A stretch of DNA of 64,000 nt from Pantoea eucalypti (GTDB lineage Bacteria > Pseudomonadota > Gammaproteobacteria > Enterobacterales > Enterobacteriaceae). The translations under genes were made by a program, and so were the position numbers. The DNA lies in assembly GCF_009646115.1 (NCBI RefSeq), contig NZ_CP045722.1, positions 62,001-126,000 of the forward strand, read 5' to 3'. Numbering within the stretch: the first letter of the stretch is position 1; every line of letters starts with the position of its first letter. The notes under the pieces are model-generated. The model made no database searches, was not told the origin of the DNA, and saw only the letters and a list, made by a program, of their open reading frames with translations. Positions 27,645-37,481 of the stretch are shown piece by piece.

Positions 27645-28767
27645 AGCCTATGCCATATACAGTATAGCTAACCGTCGCACTGGATAACTGATGACAATGG
27701 GCGGCAAAGTTAGCAGACTGCTTTTTTTCATACTCTCTTGTTCTATGATTATTCTTCGACGACCCCATTTGCTCTGACATTGTACTGTGAAATATCTATT
27801 ACAGGTTTTTGGCATTATGCGCTGCTGACGACGAATTAATTAGCCAGGTTAATAATAGCCGCTTCCTGGCACACCGTTTTCAGTTCAGTGTCTGGCAGCA
27901 TGTCCATCGATGTGTTTTGGGACAGGCTGGCGAGGTGATTGCAAAATCACATGGTTCACGGACTGAGCTGAATGAATATCGATGAAAAATGCTATCGCTT
28001 CCGTTATCAGCATCAATGACAACAGGGTAATAACGTGGGGAAATAATGCTGTCTATGATTACGTTGTAAACTACCTCCCTCTTTGAATCTTTACAGAGCT
28101 TCAAAAATCATGACTCTTGTAAATAATTGACTTTAGCCCACAACGGGTGGCTCTCGTTTTGACGAGTTTGTATCCATTTATTTGATGGCTGTAGGTGGAT
28201 GCAAACGCTTAAATCAGCCATAACGCAGGCCGGCCCGCTCTTAAATAACCCTATGCGCTGCATAAGAAAAAAACAACCCATTATCATGGCGTTACAAATA
28301 ACCACAGTTAATCAGTGGGCTAATTATTTAAAGCGTCACCGTGCCAGTCATTCAACAAAATTACGATTAACATCATGATCTTATCCAGTTTTAGCTGTCT
28401 GCCCTGAATCATTACCTTTAATTTTCAGAGCAATGCGTGTACAGGATTTGCGAAGCGACTTTGCTGAAAACAGCGTTAAAGCACAATTTCCCTATACCCG
28501 CTCCCAATTAACTAACTTTTCAGATGTCGTTTTTTTTGACATTTTGAGCTAAGAGCACCGCAAAGAGTAACTCTGCTTCAATTTAAGGGTGATACGGTAA
28601 TTACAGTTTAAACTCTTGTAGAAAGCGATTAATATGTTAGCGTTGAACTATCGGTTCTGTATTTTGATTCTTCGAAGGCAAGCATTCTAAAAAAGCAGGT
28701 CTGACGAAAAGCATCAGCGTGAACCCGCTCTGTATTTTATTATCTGAACATGACTATGGTGACTTTG
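27645..28767. other. Gene-poor region upstream of the first H-NS gene
   Basis: About 1.1 kb, AT-rich. Frames at 27880-28104 and 28108-28305 on the minus strand lack binding sites and family resemblance, so no gene is accepted. It likely contains the long promoter region of the H-NS-like gene. Confidence 0.45.
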
Positions 28768-29169
28768 ATGAGTGACACTCTCAACAGCTTGAATAATATC
28801 CGTACCCTTCGCGCAAACGCTCGCGAGCTTGACCTGGCTGCCCTGGAAGAAATGCTGGAAAAACTGTCAGTTGTAGTGAGTGAGCGTCGGGAAGAAGCTC
28901 AGGCTTCGGAAGCAGCTAATCGTGAAAAAGCCGAGAAACTGGCAAAATATCGCGAGTTACTGTTGCAGGAGGGTATCGATCCTAATGAACTGTTAAATGG
29001 TATGCCAACTGCACCCGCTGAGAAGAAAAAACGCGCACCTCGACCAGCTAAATATCAGTACACCGACGAAAATGGTGAAGTTAAGCAATGGACTGGCCAG
29101 GGCCGTACACCCTCAGCTATTAAATCAGCCGTTGATGCAGGTAAATCACTGGATGATTTCCTGATTTAA
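28768..29169 (+). CDS. H-NS-family nucleoid protein (copy 1)
   Basis: A 133-residue xenogeneic silencer of the H-NS/StpA type. N-terminal oligomerisation coiled coil ([26 protein letters not shown]), flexible [11 protein letters not shown] linker and the C-terminal AT-hook-like loop [15 protein letters not shown] at 28768 begins the conserved [10 protein letters not shown]; the frame is open to 28750. It ends in SLDDFLI, the same as copy 2, 870 bases downstream. It binds AT-rich DNA, so it could repress the AT-rich island and the surrounding gene-poor stretches. Which copy, if either, is the main chromosomal hns cannot be told. Confidence 0.92.
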   Translation: MSDTLNSLNNIRTLRANARELDLAALEEMLEKLSVVVSERREEAQASEAANREKAEKLAKYRELLLQEGIDPNELLNGMPTAPAEKKKRAPRPAKYQYTDENGEVKQWTGQGRTPSAIKSAVDAGKSLDDFLI

Positions 29170-29186
29170 CTCAGTCTGCATACATG

Positions 29187-29215
29187 AAAACAGCCTGCTT
29201 TAAGCAGGCTGTTTT
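29187..29215 (+). terminator. Terminator of H-NS copy 1
   Basis: AAAACAGCCTGCTT followed by AAGCAGGCTGTTTT: a long perfect stem with A-run before and T-run after, so it is bidirectional in form. Confidence 0.88.
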
Positions 29216-29402
29216 ATATCACATCGACATCCGGTAGTAGCTCTGACATTATCCGTCGGCCCTTACCCCGCCCTTCTGCAATTTGTTTCATCCGTCAATC
29301 TACAGTTCTTCCCAGGCGTTTCACTACACTTAGTTGCTGAACATCTTCCGCAACAGACACCCGGCTTCATTCTTCCCCTGAGCTGATTTATTTATTCAGC
29401 GC

Positions 29403-29765
29403 TTACATGTTACGAGCGCTGATAATTTCCAGGCCGATCTGCTGACTATAAGAGAGTTCACGCGTATTGCCATCAGGGTCGGAAAAAACGCCCGGTTACC
29501 CATTGGTGCATCAGATTGCTGAGCGTCCCTTAGGCAAAACACCGTCAAGCCGTGCGCGGGCAACGTTGACATCTATCCCTTCACGACGGGTAAAGGCCAC
29601 ACCAATATAACCAAAGGGACCCGGCGGCGTATCTTTACTGTTGTCAGATTGCACCCGCACCAGCGCAGCACTGCAAGATGTTGAGCAGAACATCTCAAAG
29701 GATAATGCTTCAAAACCACGACGAATTTCTGGCGATGGCCAACCACTATCATGGCAAGGCATCAT
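29403..29765 (-). pseudogene. Decayed VOC (glyoxalase/bleomycin-resistance) family gene
   Basis: Leftward remnant. An open piece (29511-29765) contains TPPGPFGYIGVAFTRREGIDVNVARARLDGVL, a VOC-fold pattern. The conserved ending VFSDPDGNTRELSYSQQIG is then found in another frame down to a stop at 29403. The frame is broken around the T6 tract near 29490. At least one indel therefore separates the halves, and the N-terminus is shorter than usual. Not functional as read. Confidence 0.75.
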
Positions 29766-30036
29766 GCCTGTCCTGAATAAAACCTCATTTCTGATTCACG
29801 CACAGTTAATAAAAAAGAAAATGCTAAACCCAGCGCCGCTTCTATAACGAAAACCAGGCATTAGCCAGCAGATTACGCTTAAACTGTACGATTTACTGGA
29901 TTAGATACCACCATTCTCACCTGATAAACAGCGAATAAACCCGCATTGGCCCTTCAAATACCGCGTACGGAAATGTTACCCTTGCTGGCTGAATAATTTG
30001 CACTTTATTGATTAACTTGAGTATTTGAGGATTGGT

Positions 30037-30438
30037 ATGAGTAAGAATCTGAGCAGCCTGAATAATATCCGCACAATGCGTGCTGAGGCACGCAATATGA
30101 CGCTGGATCTGCTGGCAGAGCTACACCAGAAATTAGAAACAGTGGTAAATGAGCGTCGTGAAGAGGAAAGTGCACGAGAGGCAGAAGCCCGTGAGAAAGC
30201 TGAAAAGCTGGCGTTTTATCAGGAGTTGCTGATGGAAGAAGGAATTAATCCGTTGGAACTGGTAAATAGCGCTTCTCCTTTGGTAACCGGCAAAAAGAAA
30301 CGGGCGAAGCGTCCGGCTAAATATCGTTACAATGATGAAAACGGTCAGGTTCGTTACTGGACGGGTCAGGGCCGAACCCCTTCAGCCATTAAAACTGCGA
30401 TCGAAAATGGCCAGTCACTGGATGATTTCCTGATTTAA
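30037..30438 (+). CDS. H-NS-family nucleoid protein (copy 2, StpA-like)
   Basis: A 133-residue paralogue of the gene at 28768. Coiled coil [26 protein letters not shown], linker [11 protein letters not shown] and DNA-binding [18 protein letters not shown] at 30037 with GAGG six bases upstream. The frame is open from 30025. The two proteins can be expected to hetero-oligomerise as H-NS and StpA do. Having both within 2 kb in the same orientation suggests local duplication. Confidence 0.92.
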   Translation: MSKNLSSLNNIRTMRAEARNMTLDLLAELHQKLETVVNERREEESAREAEAREKAEKLAFYQELLMEEGINPLELVNSASPLVTGKKKRAKRPAKYRYNDENGQVRYWTGQGRTPSAIKTAIENGQSLDDFLI

Positions 30439-30454
30439 TCGCGCTAATTTCTTG

Positions 30455-30491
30455 CCGGAATGTTGACCGCCAATGGGCGGCAATATTCCGG
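30455..30491. terminator. Stem-loop between convergent genes
   Basis: Outer stem CCGGAAT/ATTCCGG and inner stem CCGCC-AATG-GGCGG, without a T-run. It lies between H-NS copy 2 and the GlxA-like gene. Confidence 0.5.
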
Positions 30492-30517
30492 TCCGCAACG
30501 TCCCATGGCACAGATAT

Positions 30518-31522
30518 TTATCCTGGTGTCCTGGCGTCCTTCTTTCCCACTTTATTATTGGCCATCACTGGCTCAGAACCACGAAACGTTCGACGCCACT
30601 CACTGGGTGAAACACCAAACCGCGATTTAAAACGCTGACGAAATGAAACCGGCGACTCAAAACCCACCTTTTCGGCCACACTTTCAATATTCATAGTGGT
30701 TGTTTCCAATAGCCACTGGCTGCGTTGAAGGCGCTCAGCCGTCAGCCACTCCCCCAGAGACATGCCCGTTGCTCTTTGGAAGTGACGGGTCAGCGTTCGC
30801 CGGCTCATGCTGAGCCTGCGCGAGAGGGAATCAAGATTCTGCGGCTTATGCAGATTCTCCCGCAGTGACGCCAGCAGTGCATTAATCTTACTGTCACGCG
30901 TTGTTTCCGGAACCGGACGCTTAATAAACTGCGCCTGACCGCCTTCACGGTAGGGCGGCACCACCATTCGTCTCGCTACCCGATTGGCAATGGCACTACC
31001 ATAGTGATGACGGATGATATCCAGACAGCAGTCGATCCCTGCAGCGGTACCAGCAGAGGTTATCAGACGATCGTCACGGGCATAGAGCGCGTTGCTATCG
31101 AGCTGAACGGCCGGAAAGCGGGAACTGAAGTCCTGCTCAAATTCCCAGTGTGTGGCAGCCCGGTGCTGATCAAGTAAACCTGCATAAGCCAGTACATATG
31201 TGCCCAGACACAGTCCAACGACTTCCGCACCACGCTGCCAGGCCGCTACCAGCTTATTAAGCAGCACCTGCGCCGGTTTTTCAGCCGGATTGTGCCAGTA
31301 GGGAACTATAATAATCGCCGCCTGATCAAGGAGTTCAGGGCCATGCTCTACGGTGATTGACAGTCCCATATCGGAACGAACCACGCCAGGTTTTTCTGCA
31401 AAAACATCAACCTGAAACAGCGCCTGCTGTGGCATAGCCGATCCAAATAAAATGCAGGGAACTGAAAAGTGAAATAGACTAAAACCTGCGGTTGCCAGCA
31501 CTGCGACTCTGAGCCCAGCCAT
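30518..31522 (-). CDS. GlxA/FtrA-family AraC-type transcriptional regulator
   Basis: A 334-residue regulator. Residues 1-190 form a DJ-1/PfpI-like glutamine-amidotransferase domain with the nucleophile-elbow cysteine in GLCLGTYVLA. Residues about 215-315 hold two AraC helix-turn-helix motifs (LDSLSRRLSMSRRTLTRHFQRATG and VAEKVGFESPVSFRQRFKSRFG). It lies 89 bases downstream of the MBL hydrolase on the same strand and may be co-transcribed with it. Members of the family sense small metabolites or amino acids; the ligand here is unknown. Confidence 0.92.
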   Translation of the reverse strand: MAGLRVAVLATAGFSLFHFSVPCILFGSAMPQQALFQVDVFAEKPGVVRSDMGLSITVEHGPELLDQAAIIIVPYWHNPAEKPAQVLLNKLVAAWQRGAEVVGLCLGTYVLAYAGLLDQHRAATHWEFEQDFSSRFPAVQLDSNALYARDDRLITSAGTAAGIDCCLDIIRHHYGSAIANRVARRMVVPPYREGGQAQFIKRPVPETTRDSKINALLASLRENLHKPQNLDSLSRRLSMSRRTLTRHFQRATGMSLGEWLTAERLQRSQWLLETTTMNIESVAEKVGFESPVSFRQRFKSRFGVSPSEWRRTFRGSEPVMANNKVGKKDARTPG

Positions 31523-31611
31523 TATCTTCCCTCACTGTACACGCATGGCGGTGGAAACCGATTGTAAAGCACAAGCCGTTCACAAAGCGCCTGTGTTTAG
31601 TGAAGGGCCGA

Positions 31612-32391
31612 TTAGAACGTCATGGAGTCACCATCTTCCGGGATCAGCACTTTGTCAGCAATACCCTGTTCTGAGGTATAGGCGCGCAGTTCAGCACGTG
31701 TCAACAGGCAGTGGTTGATGGCTTCCATATGAGAAGCAACAACTATCACGCCAGGGAGGATGTTCAGGGTACGCAGCGTATCCTCTTTGCCCATAATAAT
31801 CGGACCATAGAGATCGTTGGTAGCATTGCCAATATTTAACACCACAACCTGCGGCTGGAAACGTTGCAGACTTCTGACATAAGGTTTGACCCACACCGTA
31901 TCGCCAGCAACATACAGCGTTTTTTCTGCCGGATGAGTAAACACCAGACCACAGGCATCACCCAGAATCTCGCCCATTGCTTTGTCAGCATACAATGCAT
32001 TACTGCCATGCTGCCCATCGGTTTTATATAGAGTGAGACCATCGATGAAACGGTTTTCATCCTGCAGCATCCGCACGTTTTCAAAACCCTGTGACCGAAG
32101 CAGCGCAGCATCACTTTCATTCTGGCTGTAAATCATCATATTCTTTGGCACCTGCTGTTGCGCAGCTTCATCCCAGTGATCGGCATGGGTGTGGGTGATG
32201 ATGACCGCATCTACTGCCAGCAGTTCGTCCAGCGGGACTGGCAGATCTACCATCGGATTTCTGAGGTGAGGTCGGGCATTGCCGGCAAAGCCTGGCCAGG
32301 CCTCTTTTTCGGCCAGCATAGGATCGATAAGGAATTTTTTTCCTGCATACTCCAGTAACAGCGTAGCGTTGCGAATTTGGGTTAGCTTCAT
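31612..32391 (-). CDS. MBL-fold metallo-hydrolase (UlaG-like subgroup)
   Basis: A 259-residue metallo-beta-lactamase-fold enzyme. LLLEYAGKKFLIDPML at the start, metal motif HTHADHWD, VAGDTVW as the later acidic ligand and ASHMEAINHC. Start set at ATG 32391, seven bases after GGAG; the frame runs back to 32403. The short form without extra domains is common in enterobacteria as UlaG-like or RNase-Z-like hydrolases. Substrate unknown. Probably transcribed with the GlxA-like regulator downstream. Confidence 0.88.
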   Translation of the reverse strand: MKLTQIRNATLLLEYAGKKFLIDPMLAEKEAWPGFAGNARPHLRNPMVDLPVPLDELLAVDAVIITHTHADHWDEAAQQQVPKNMMIYSQNESDAALLRSQGFENVRMLQDENRFIDGLTLYKTDGQHGSNALYADKAMGEILGDACGLVFTHPAEKTLYVAGDTVWVKPYVRSLQRFQPQVVVLNIGNATNDLYGPIIMGKEDTLRTLNILPGVIVVASHMEAINHCLLTRAELRAYTSEQGIADKVLIPEDGDSMTF

Positions 32392-32850
32392 GCCAGGCTC
32401 CATAAACAGTTTCAGTAAAATCAGCCAGCTTTACTGGCGCTTATGCGATTACTTTACGTCACTGTTCATCGTGTGCATGACAGGCCCAAAGGTCAGCATT
32501 CGATGGGATCGGGCCAAAATGTGAAATTATCTTTTGGCAGGTGGGAGAACTGGTCTCAAAGAGCGGACCAATGACGGTCGGGCTGCTGCAAGGGAGTCCG
32601 CTGTGAAGTTCGGCTGAAAACCACACAGTGCGACATTATCAGCACTGAGATTCATCCGCCCGGGGCAGTCATTTAAAACAGCGGCAGAGAAAACGGGCAT
32701 ATCCCGCGCCACATATTTCCGTCCGAAACGAAAATTAAAACCAATTCATTCCATTGATTTAAATCAATAAAAACTCAATTGGCATTTCCGCCATAAAGGA
32801 ACAGAAGGCGATAATCCCTGCTCTTTAATCACGAAACAGGAGTTCACAGA
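32392..32850. other. Divergent intergenic region between MBL hydrolase and hcp
   Basis: About 460 bases. It holds the FNR-type palindrome (32754-32767) and the hcp promoter. A 61-residue minus-strand frame (32527-32712) has no clear binding site or family and was not accepted. Confidence 0.5.
32754..32767. promoter_or_regulatory. Perfect FNR-type site before hcp
   Basis: TTGATTTAAATCAA, the full FNR consensus (TTGAT-N4-ATCAA), inside a 16-bp palindrome. Its centre is about 41 bases upstream of the start expected from a -10-like CATAAA at 32792. This fits activation of the type VI module under oxygen limitation, or CRP binding. Confidence 0.65.
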
Positions 32851-33342
32851 ATGGCTATCCCTGTTTATTTATGGCTGAAGGATGATGGTGGAAATCCCGT
32901 CAAAGGCTCTGTTGATGTGCAGCAACGAGAAGGAAGTATAGAAATAACCGCACTGGCTCACGGCATATGACTCCCTACGGATAATCTGTCCGGTAAGATA
33001 ACGGCCACTCGCGAGCATGCGCCCTTTATGCTGACCAAAGCGCTGGACTCTTCAAGTCCATACCTTTATCAGTTCGTCAGCGCCGGAAAGCTTTTAAAGT
33101 CTGCCGAGCTTAAATTCTATCGCATTAATTACGCCGGACAGAAAGAAGAATATTTTAACGTATTTATTGAAAATGTCCGCATTACCTGTGTCGTACCCTT
33201 TATGGAAGATGTTAAGGACCGGGATTACGAACGTCACGATCACCTTGAAGTGCTCGAAATGACGTATGAAAAAATCACCTGGAAATATCTGGACGGCAAT
33301 ATTATTCACTCTGATTCCTGGAAAGAGCGTAGCGCGGCATAG
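32851..33342 (+). pseudogene. Type VI secretion Hcp protein, interrupted by an in-frame TGA
   Basis: Hcp is the ring-forming tube subunit of type VI secretion. The reading frame has a good binding site (ACAGGAG) and starts MAIPVYLWLKDDGG, then VKGSVDVQQREGSIEI. Codon 40 (32968-32970) is TGA. The same frame continues with LPTDNLSGKITATREH, DSSSPYLYQ, AELKFYRIN, YEKITWKYLDGNIIHSDSW to 33342, the normal Hcp end. Relatives have arginine or a small residue here, so CGA to TGA is the simplest cause. Everything else is intact, so the lesion is recent, a sequencing error or a recoding site. No other type VI structural genes are in the window. Confidence 0.88.
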
Positions 33343-33353
33343 GAGAACAACAT

Positions 33354-33715
33354 ATGGCATGGATATACCACCAGAGTACCGGCGAACTGTGGCACCGCGG
33401 TAAGTTAATGGGTAAAGGTTATTCAGGGAGCCTGACCCAAAAAAAAACCCGGATCGTCAACACGTTAAAGGTATGGGGCCAATTCCTCGCGGTACCTGGC
33501 ATATTGGCGGACATACCAGTTCAAAGGGACCATTTACCATAATTTTGACACAAACCTCTGGCGAAAGTTATGGCCGCTCTTTATTTCGTATACACGGTGA
33601 AAGGAAGCCGCCGAAAGTACATGGATTCGCTTCTGAGGGTTGCATAATCCTTGGGCCGGTTATTCGCACAAAAATCATTCAGTCAACAGATAAAACGCTG
33701 GAGGTAGTGAGATGA
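33354..33715 (+). pseudogene. Tlde1-like type VI effector (DUF2778), frameshifted in an A9 tract
   Basis: Peptidoglycan-targeting L,D-transpeptidase-fold effector. Frame 1 begins MAWIYHQSTGELWHRGKLMG (33354, with AGGAGA) and runs to 33542. The rest of the protein, NPDRQHVKGMGPIPRGTWHIGG through HGFASEGCIILGP to 33715, is in the -1 frame. The join is the run of nine A at 33439-33447; ten A would restore it. Catalytic Cys codon is TGC at 33641 within H-x4-GC. It is the usual partner order hcp, effector, immunity. It may be broken, or be rescued by slippage at the A tract. Confidence 0.82.
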
Positions 33716-34179
33716 TTTTGCGAATCATCTTGCTGATCGCCTGCACTATTCCGTCCTCCTGCATAGCATCATCAAATGAATGGAAAGCTTATATCCAACT
33801 GATTGAGCAGGCAGACAACAAAACGCTCCATGCGTTTCCGGGAAAAATTGACAGTATTGGTGATACCCTTGACGCTGCTCATACAGAGGAATTGACCACA
33901 GCTCTTAGCATGGCGTTAATTAAAGATCCAATATCTGTAATTAACGCAGCCAACTCGCTGGACAAAAGTACCGACGCCTTAAAGCAGCGATTTGGCACAT
34001 CAATGGTATGCGGTATACCTTTAATCACACATGCAAATCAGATGAAAATTGAGGAGTATTTCGCGAAGGCAGAACCCGTGCTGGAAAAAGCTGGAGCTGC
34101 TGCTGCAAAATGTCTGAGCAATATGCGTGACACGATTGACGAAGTCAGACAAGAAACCGCAAAAAATTCAGGACATTAA
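33712..34179 (+). CDS. Putative periplasmic immunity protein for the Tlde1-like effector
   Basis: A 155-residue protein with a signal peptide (MILRIILLIACTIPSSCIAS). The mature part is helical and charged with two cysteines (TSMVCGIPL, AAAKCLSNM). Its ATG overlaps the effector stop (ATGA), the tight coupling expected of effector-immunity pairs. The periplasmic signal fits protection against a cell-wall-active effector. I recognise no named family beyond Tldi1-like position and properties. It is intact while both upstream genes carry lesions. Confidence 0.7.
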   Translation: MILRIILLIACTIPSSCIASSNEWKAYIQLIEQADNKTLHAFPGKIDSIGDTLDAAHTEELTTALSMALIKDPISVINAANSLDKSTDALKQRFGTSMVCGIPLITHANQMKIEEYFAKAEPVLEKAGAAAAKCLSNMRDTIDEVRQETAKNSGH

Positions 34180-34341
34180 TCCTCAGAACAAACCTGGCGC
34201 TTGCCGGGTTTTCTGAACGAATACTTGTTAATAAAAACAATACATTATAATCTTAGCGTGGTTTTTTAAACTGTTGACCCTTAAACCCAATCAGCGTGAT
34301 TGCGGCTGGCCTGTCTGATGGACTGCTGACAAAATAAAGGC

Positions 34342-34370
34342 AAAAAAAATGCCGCAGCAGGCTGCGGCAT
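34342..34370 (-). terminator. Rho-independent terminator of ahr
   Basis: ATGCCGCAG, loop CAGG, CTGCGGCAT, followed on the minus strand by eight T. Confidence 0.9.
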
Positions 34371-34386
34371 ATCATTTAGATTCCCA

Positions 34387-35403
34387 TCAGAAATCGGCTT
34401 TCAGTACGACACGGTAATTGGCTTTACCGGCGCGGACGTGATCCAGCGCTTTATTGATGTCCGACATCGGGAAGAACTCAACCTGTGGGGCGATATCTGC
34501 ACGGGAAGCAAGACGCAGCAGCGAGCGCAGCTGACCTGGTGAGCCGGTTGATGAACCGGTTACCGCTTTGTCGCCCAGAATCAGATCAAAAGCACTCACT
34601 TCAATCGGCTTCATCACTGCGCCCACGGTGTGGAATTTACCCTGAGGTGCCAGCGCGGCGAAATAAGGTTTCCAGTCCAGATCGACCGCCACAGTGCTCA
34701 GAATCAGGTCAAAGCGACCCGCCTGCTGCTTCAGGGCTTCAGGATCGCGGCTGTTAACCACTTCATCTGCGCCCATATCCAGGATTGACTGCTTCTTATC
34801 TGGCGTTGAGCTGAATGCCACGACTTCTGCACCCATCGCGTGCAGGATTTTGATGGCAATATGACCCAGCCCACCGATACCGATCACACCGACGCGGCTG
34901 GTCGCCGTGATGTTACTCATCAGCAGTGGTTTAAACACGGTGATACCACCACACAGCAGCGGACCGGCGCTTGCTACATCCAGTTTTTCTGGCAGCGGGA
35001 TAACCCATTGCCAGTCGGCGCGCAGCTTCTCGGCAAAACCACCTTTGTTCATGATGGTCGGGATGCTGCCCTGCTGACAGTTAACCTGCTCGCCGTTAAT
35101 ACAGGCATCGCAGTGCTGACAGCTTTTTGCTGTCCAGCCGATTCCTACACGCTGGCCGATTGAAAGACCTTTATTTTTGGCCGCTTCGCCCAGGGCAGAA
35201 ACCCGACCAATTACTTCATGTCCTGCAATCACCGGGAACTGAGAGATGCCCCACTCGTTATCGATCATCGACAGGTCTGAGTGGCAGACGCCACAATATT
35301 CGACCTGGACTTCGACTTCTTCGGCTGCCAGCTCGGCGGCATCGTACTCATAGAGTTCAAGGGCCTGGCCAGCCTGCATGGCTGCATAACTTTTAATTTT
35401 CAT
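34387..35403 (-). CDS. ahr: Zinc-dependent NADP aldehyde reductase (Ahr/YjgB)
   Basis: A 338-residue medium-chain alcohol dehydrogenase very close to E. coli Ahr throughout ([33 protein letters not shown]). Catalytic zinc ligands are in CGVCHSD and GHE; the structural zinc loop is [15 protein letters not shown]. The Rossmann motif is GIGGLGHIA near 180. It reduces a broad range of aldehydes with NADPH in the cytoplasm. Single-gene transcript with its own terminator. Confidence 0.95.
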   Translation of the reverse strand: MKIKSYAAMQAGQALELYEYDAAELAAEEVEVQVEYCGVCHSDLSMIDNEWGISQFPVIAGHEVIGRVSALGEAAKNKGLSIGQRVGIGWTAKSCQHCDACINGEQVNCQQGSIPTIMNKGGFAEKLRADWQWVIPLPEKLDVASAGPLLCGGITVFKPLLMSNITATSRVGVIGIGGLGHIAIKILHAMGAEVVAFSSTPDKKQSILDMGADEVVNSRDPEALKQQAGRFDLILSTVAVDLDWKPYFAALAPQGKFHTVGAVMKPIEVSAFDLILGDKAVTGSSTGSPGQLRSLLRLASRADIAPQVEFFPMSDINKALDHVRAGKANYRVVLKADF

Positions 35404-35507
35404 TCATACCTCTGCGTGATTAATCACAGACAAGTGTAACAACTGAAAGCCGGCCTTGCCTGGCCGTTGCGCTTACACCGCACTTTTTTGTTTTTTATTC
35501 AGATAAT

Positions 35508-37481
35508 TCAGCCTTTAACCTGCGCACCTGAAAGAGTTTGTAACACCTTGAGCTGCGCAACGGCTTCCTGCATCGCATCCATTCCCTGCGTCAGTTCGCG
35601 CAGGCTGCCGAGGTGCTTCGCGATGTCGGCGCGCTCATGACGCGTCTGCTGGTTCATCGCCGCCAGCGTATCGGCTGCTGAAATACTGCGCTCTGCCATC
35701 TGCGCGGCGGTCTGCGCCGAATCACTGGCCACCAGCCGGATGCGTGAGATGGTGCTGACTGCCTCACCGATGTTACTGGCTGTGGCTTCAGCCTGCTCTT
35801 TCGATGAATGCGCCAGACGCCGGACTTCGCCCGCGACCACGGCAAATCCGCGGCCAGCCTCGCCCGCACGTGCCGCTTCTACTGCGGCATTCAGCGCCAG
35901 AATGTTGGTCTGGAAAGCAATATTGCTGATGCCATGCGTAATCTCATTGATGCCGTTGGAGATTTTTTCCAGATCGTCCAACCCATCGTCCAGTCGTCCC
36001 TGAGCCTGCTGACTCTCAGTGGCGATATTGCTGATATTACGGATGCTGCTTTCTGCCAGGCTCAACGTTTCACCCTGGCTCTGGGTAGCCGTTTCCAGCA
36101 CTGGCAACGCTTCCATCAGCGGCGTCAATGCCTGCTGATAGTTGATAACCCGATCAAGGACCCGCGTCTGAATACTGTTTAGCGCTTCCCAGCGACGCAA
36201 CGCACGCTGCGCGTAATGTGCGGCGTAACCGGCATACTCCACCGGGAACTGGCTCATCGCTTTAACGTCATGATTAAAGAACACCAGTGCAGAGAGCGTC
36301 TGATTGATTGGCACGCCCAGAATTTCGCCAAAGCTGGAGAAGCCGGCGGCAGCGATGCCTTTAAAAAAGTGGGCGCTGTGAAGCTTATCAGCATTACCGA
36401 CACGACGCAGGATACAGTCGTTCATCAGAATCGCCGCCGGTTTGCCATGCTGCGCGGTAAAAGCCTGCCACTCCTGCTGCGTCGCTTGTTTGAAGTCTTT
36501 CTCCTCCATCAGGAACAGCCGGTCACCAAACTCGAGGTCACAAAAAAACTGCACGCCACCCGATTCAATTCTGGCGATCGAGCGAATGAAGTATTCCCCG
36601 CCGACTTTAACGCCAAAGGTTAACCCTTTCAGCCGTTCGGTCAGCTGCGCTTCAGTGCAGTTAAGGTGTTCACACAGCGATGCGACAAACGGCTGCTGCT
36701 GACCCTGGCGATTAAACACAGAGGTGACGGTGCGCGCAACCGGATCGGCTTCGGCAATCAGCCAGCTCTGTTCGCGTGGCGTAAAGTTCTGACTTTTAAA
36801 CGGAGCAAATGATTTTCCGGGTGCCATCTGACAGAACATAATCACAGCTTTGCCCTGCAGCACCTTGCCACCAGTACCGATCCAGGTGCCATCAAAGGTA
36901 ATTTTACCGCCCGCTGAACCGCCAATCGCCAGGCATGGGAAACGTCCGCAGTTGTACCAGGCCTGCATCAGAAAACCTTCGGACGCGGACAATCCGTCGC
37001 AATAAATCATCGCGAAAGTACGGTCTGCCGAAAGTGGCATCCGCACCTGCAACCGCATCAGTTCCTGCTGGATGGCGGTAATACGCTGGCTGGCAGTCTG
37101 AGTGTCCGCGACATGCAGGTCGACAATGTGCGTCTCATGGCTGGCGATCAGCGTGTCAGGCAGCCAGAGATAACTTCCCTCCGGGCCATTGCCATCACAG
37201 TAAGTACTTTGCGATCGGCTGCTGCTCAGCGCACCGTTGGAAGAGAGTGTCAGCACGGTCAAATCGGCGGAATTAAAGCGTTGCCAGGCCTGACTGACCC
37301 GCTGAAAATCGGCTTCAGGCGGAACAAAAGTCATCAGGATCCCGCCCGCGCGCGAGCTTAACCCGATGGAAGAGAGTGATTCCGGCAGCGCACGACAATC
37401 CCAGGTGCCATTCGCTGGCTGGCTGCTACGCCTGAGACGGGCAACAGGCAGGCGACTTTTGATCGTCTTAATGATCGACAT
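35508..37481 (-). CDS. Cytoplasmic FIST-domain chemoreceptor
   Basis: A 657-residue soluble signalling protein with no membrane segment. Residues about 45-240 form the FIST_N domain ([29 protein letters not shown]) and about 240-390 FIST_C. From about 470 comes the methyl-accepting signalling domain with the hairpin tip [42 protein letters not shown] domains are thought to sense small ligands such as amino acids; here the signal would be intracellular. Coupling to CheA/CheW is implied by the intact tip. No chemotaxis genes adjoin it. Confidence 0.92.
   Translation of the reverse strand: MSIIKTIKSRLPVARLRRSSQPANGTWDCRALPESLSSIGLSSRAGGILMTFVPPEADFQRVSQAWQRFNSADLTVLTLSSNGALSSSRSQSTYCDGNGPEGSYLWLPDTLIASHETHIVDLHVADTQTASQRITAIQQELMRLQVRMPLSADRTFAMIYCDGLSASEGFLMQAWYNCGRFPCLAIGGSAGGKITFDGTWIGTGGKVLQGKAVIMFCQMAPGKSFAPFKSQNFTPREQSWLIAEADPVARTVTSVFNRQGQQQPFVASLCEHLNCTEAQLTERLKGLTFGVKVGGEYFIRSIARIESGGVQFFCDLEFGDRLFLMEEKDFKQATQQEWQAFTAQHGKPAAILMNDCILRRVGNADKLHSAHFFKGIAAAGFSSFGEILGVPINQTLSALVFFNHDVKAMSQFPVEYAGYAAHYAQRALRRWEALNSIQTRVLDRVINYQQALTPLMEALPVLETATQSQGETLSLAESSIRNISNIATESQQAQGRLDDGLDDLEKISNGINEITHGISNIAFQTNILALNAAVEAARAGEAGRGFAVVAGEVRRLAHSSKEQAEATASNIGEAVSTISRIRLVASDSAQTAAQMAERSISAADTLAAMNQQTRHERADIAKHLGSLRELTQGMDAMQEAVAQLKVLQTLSGAQVKG

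Noticed and set aside
27880..28305. Two minus-strand frames of 74 and 65 codons
   Set aside because: No binding sites, odd composition with many rare residues, no family match.
32527..32712. 61-codon leftward frame in the hcp upstream region
   Set aside because: No clear binding site or known family; might be a remnant but cannot be supported.
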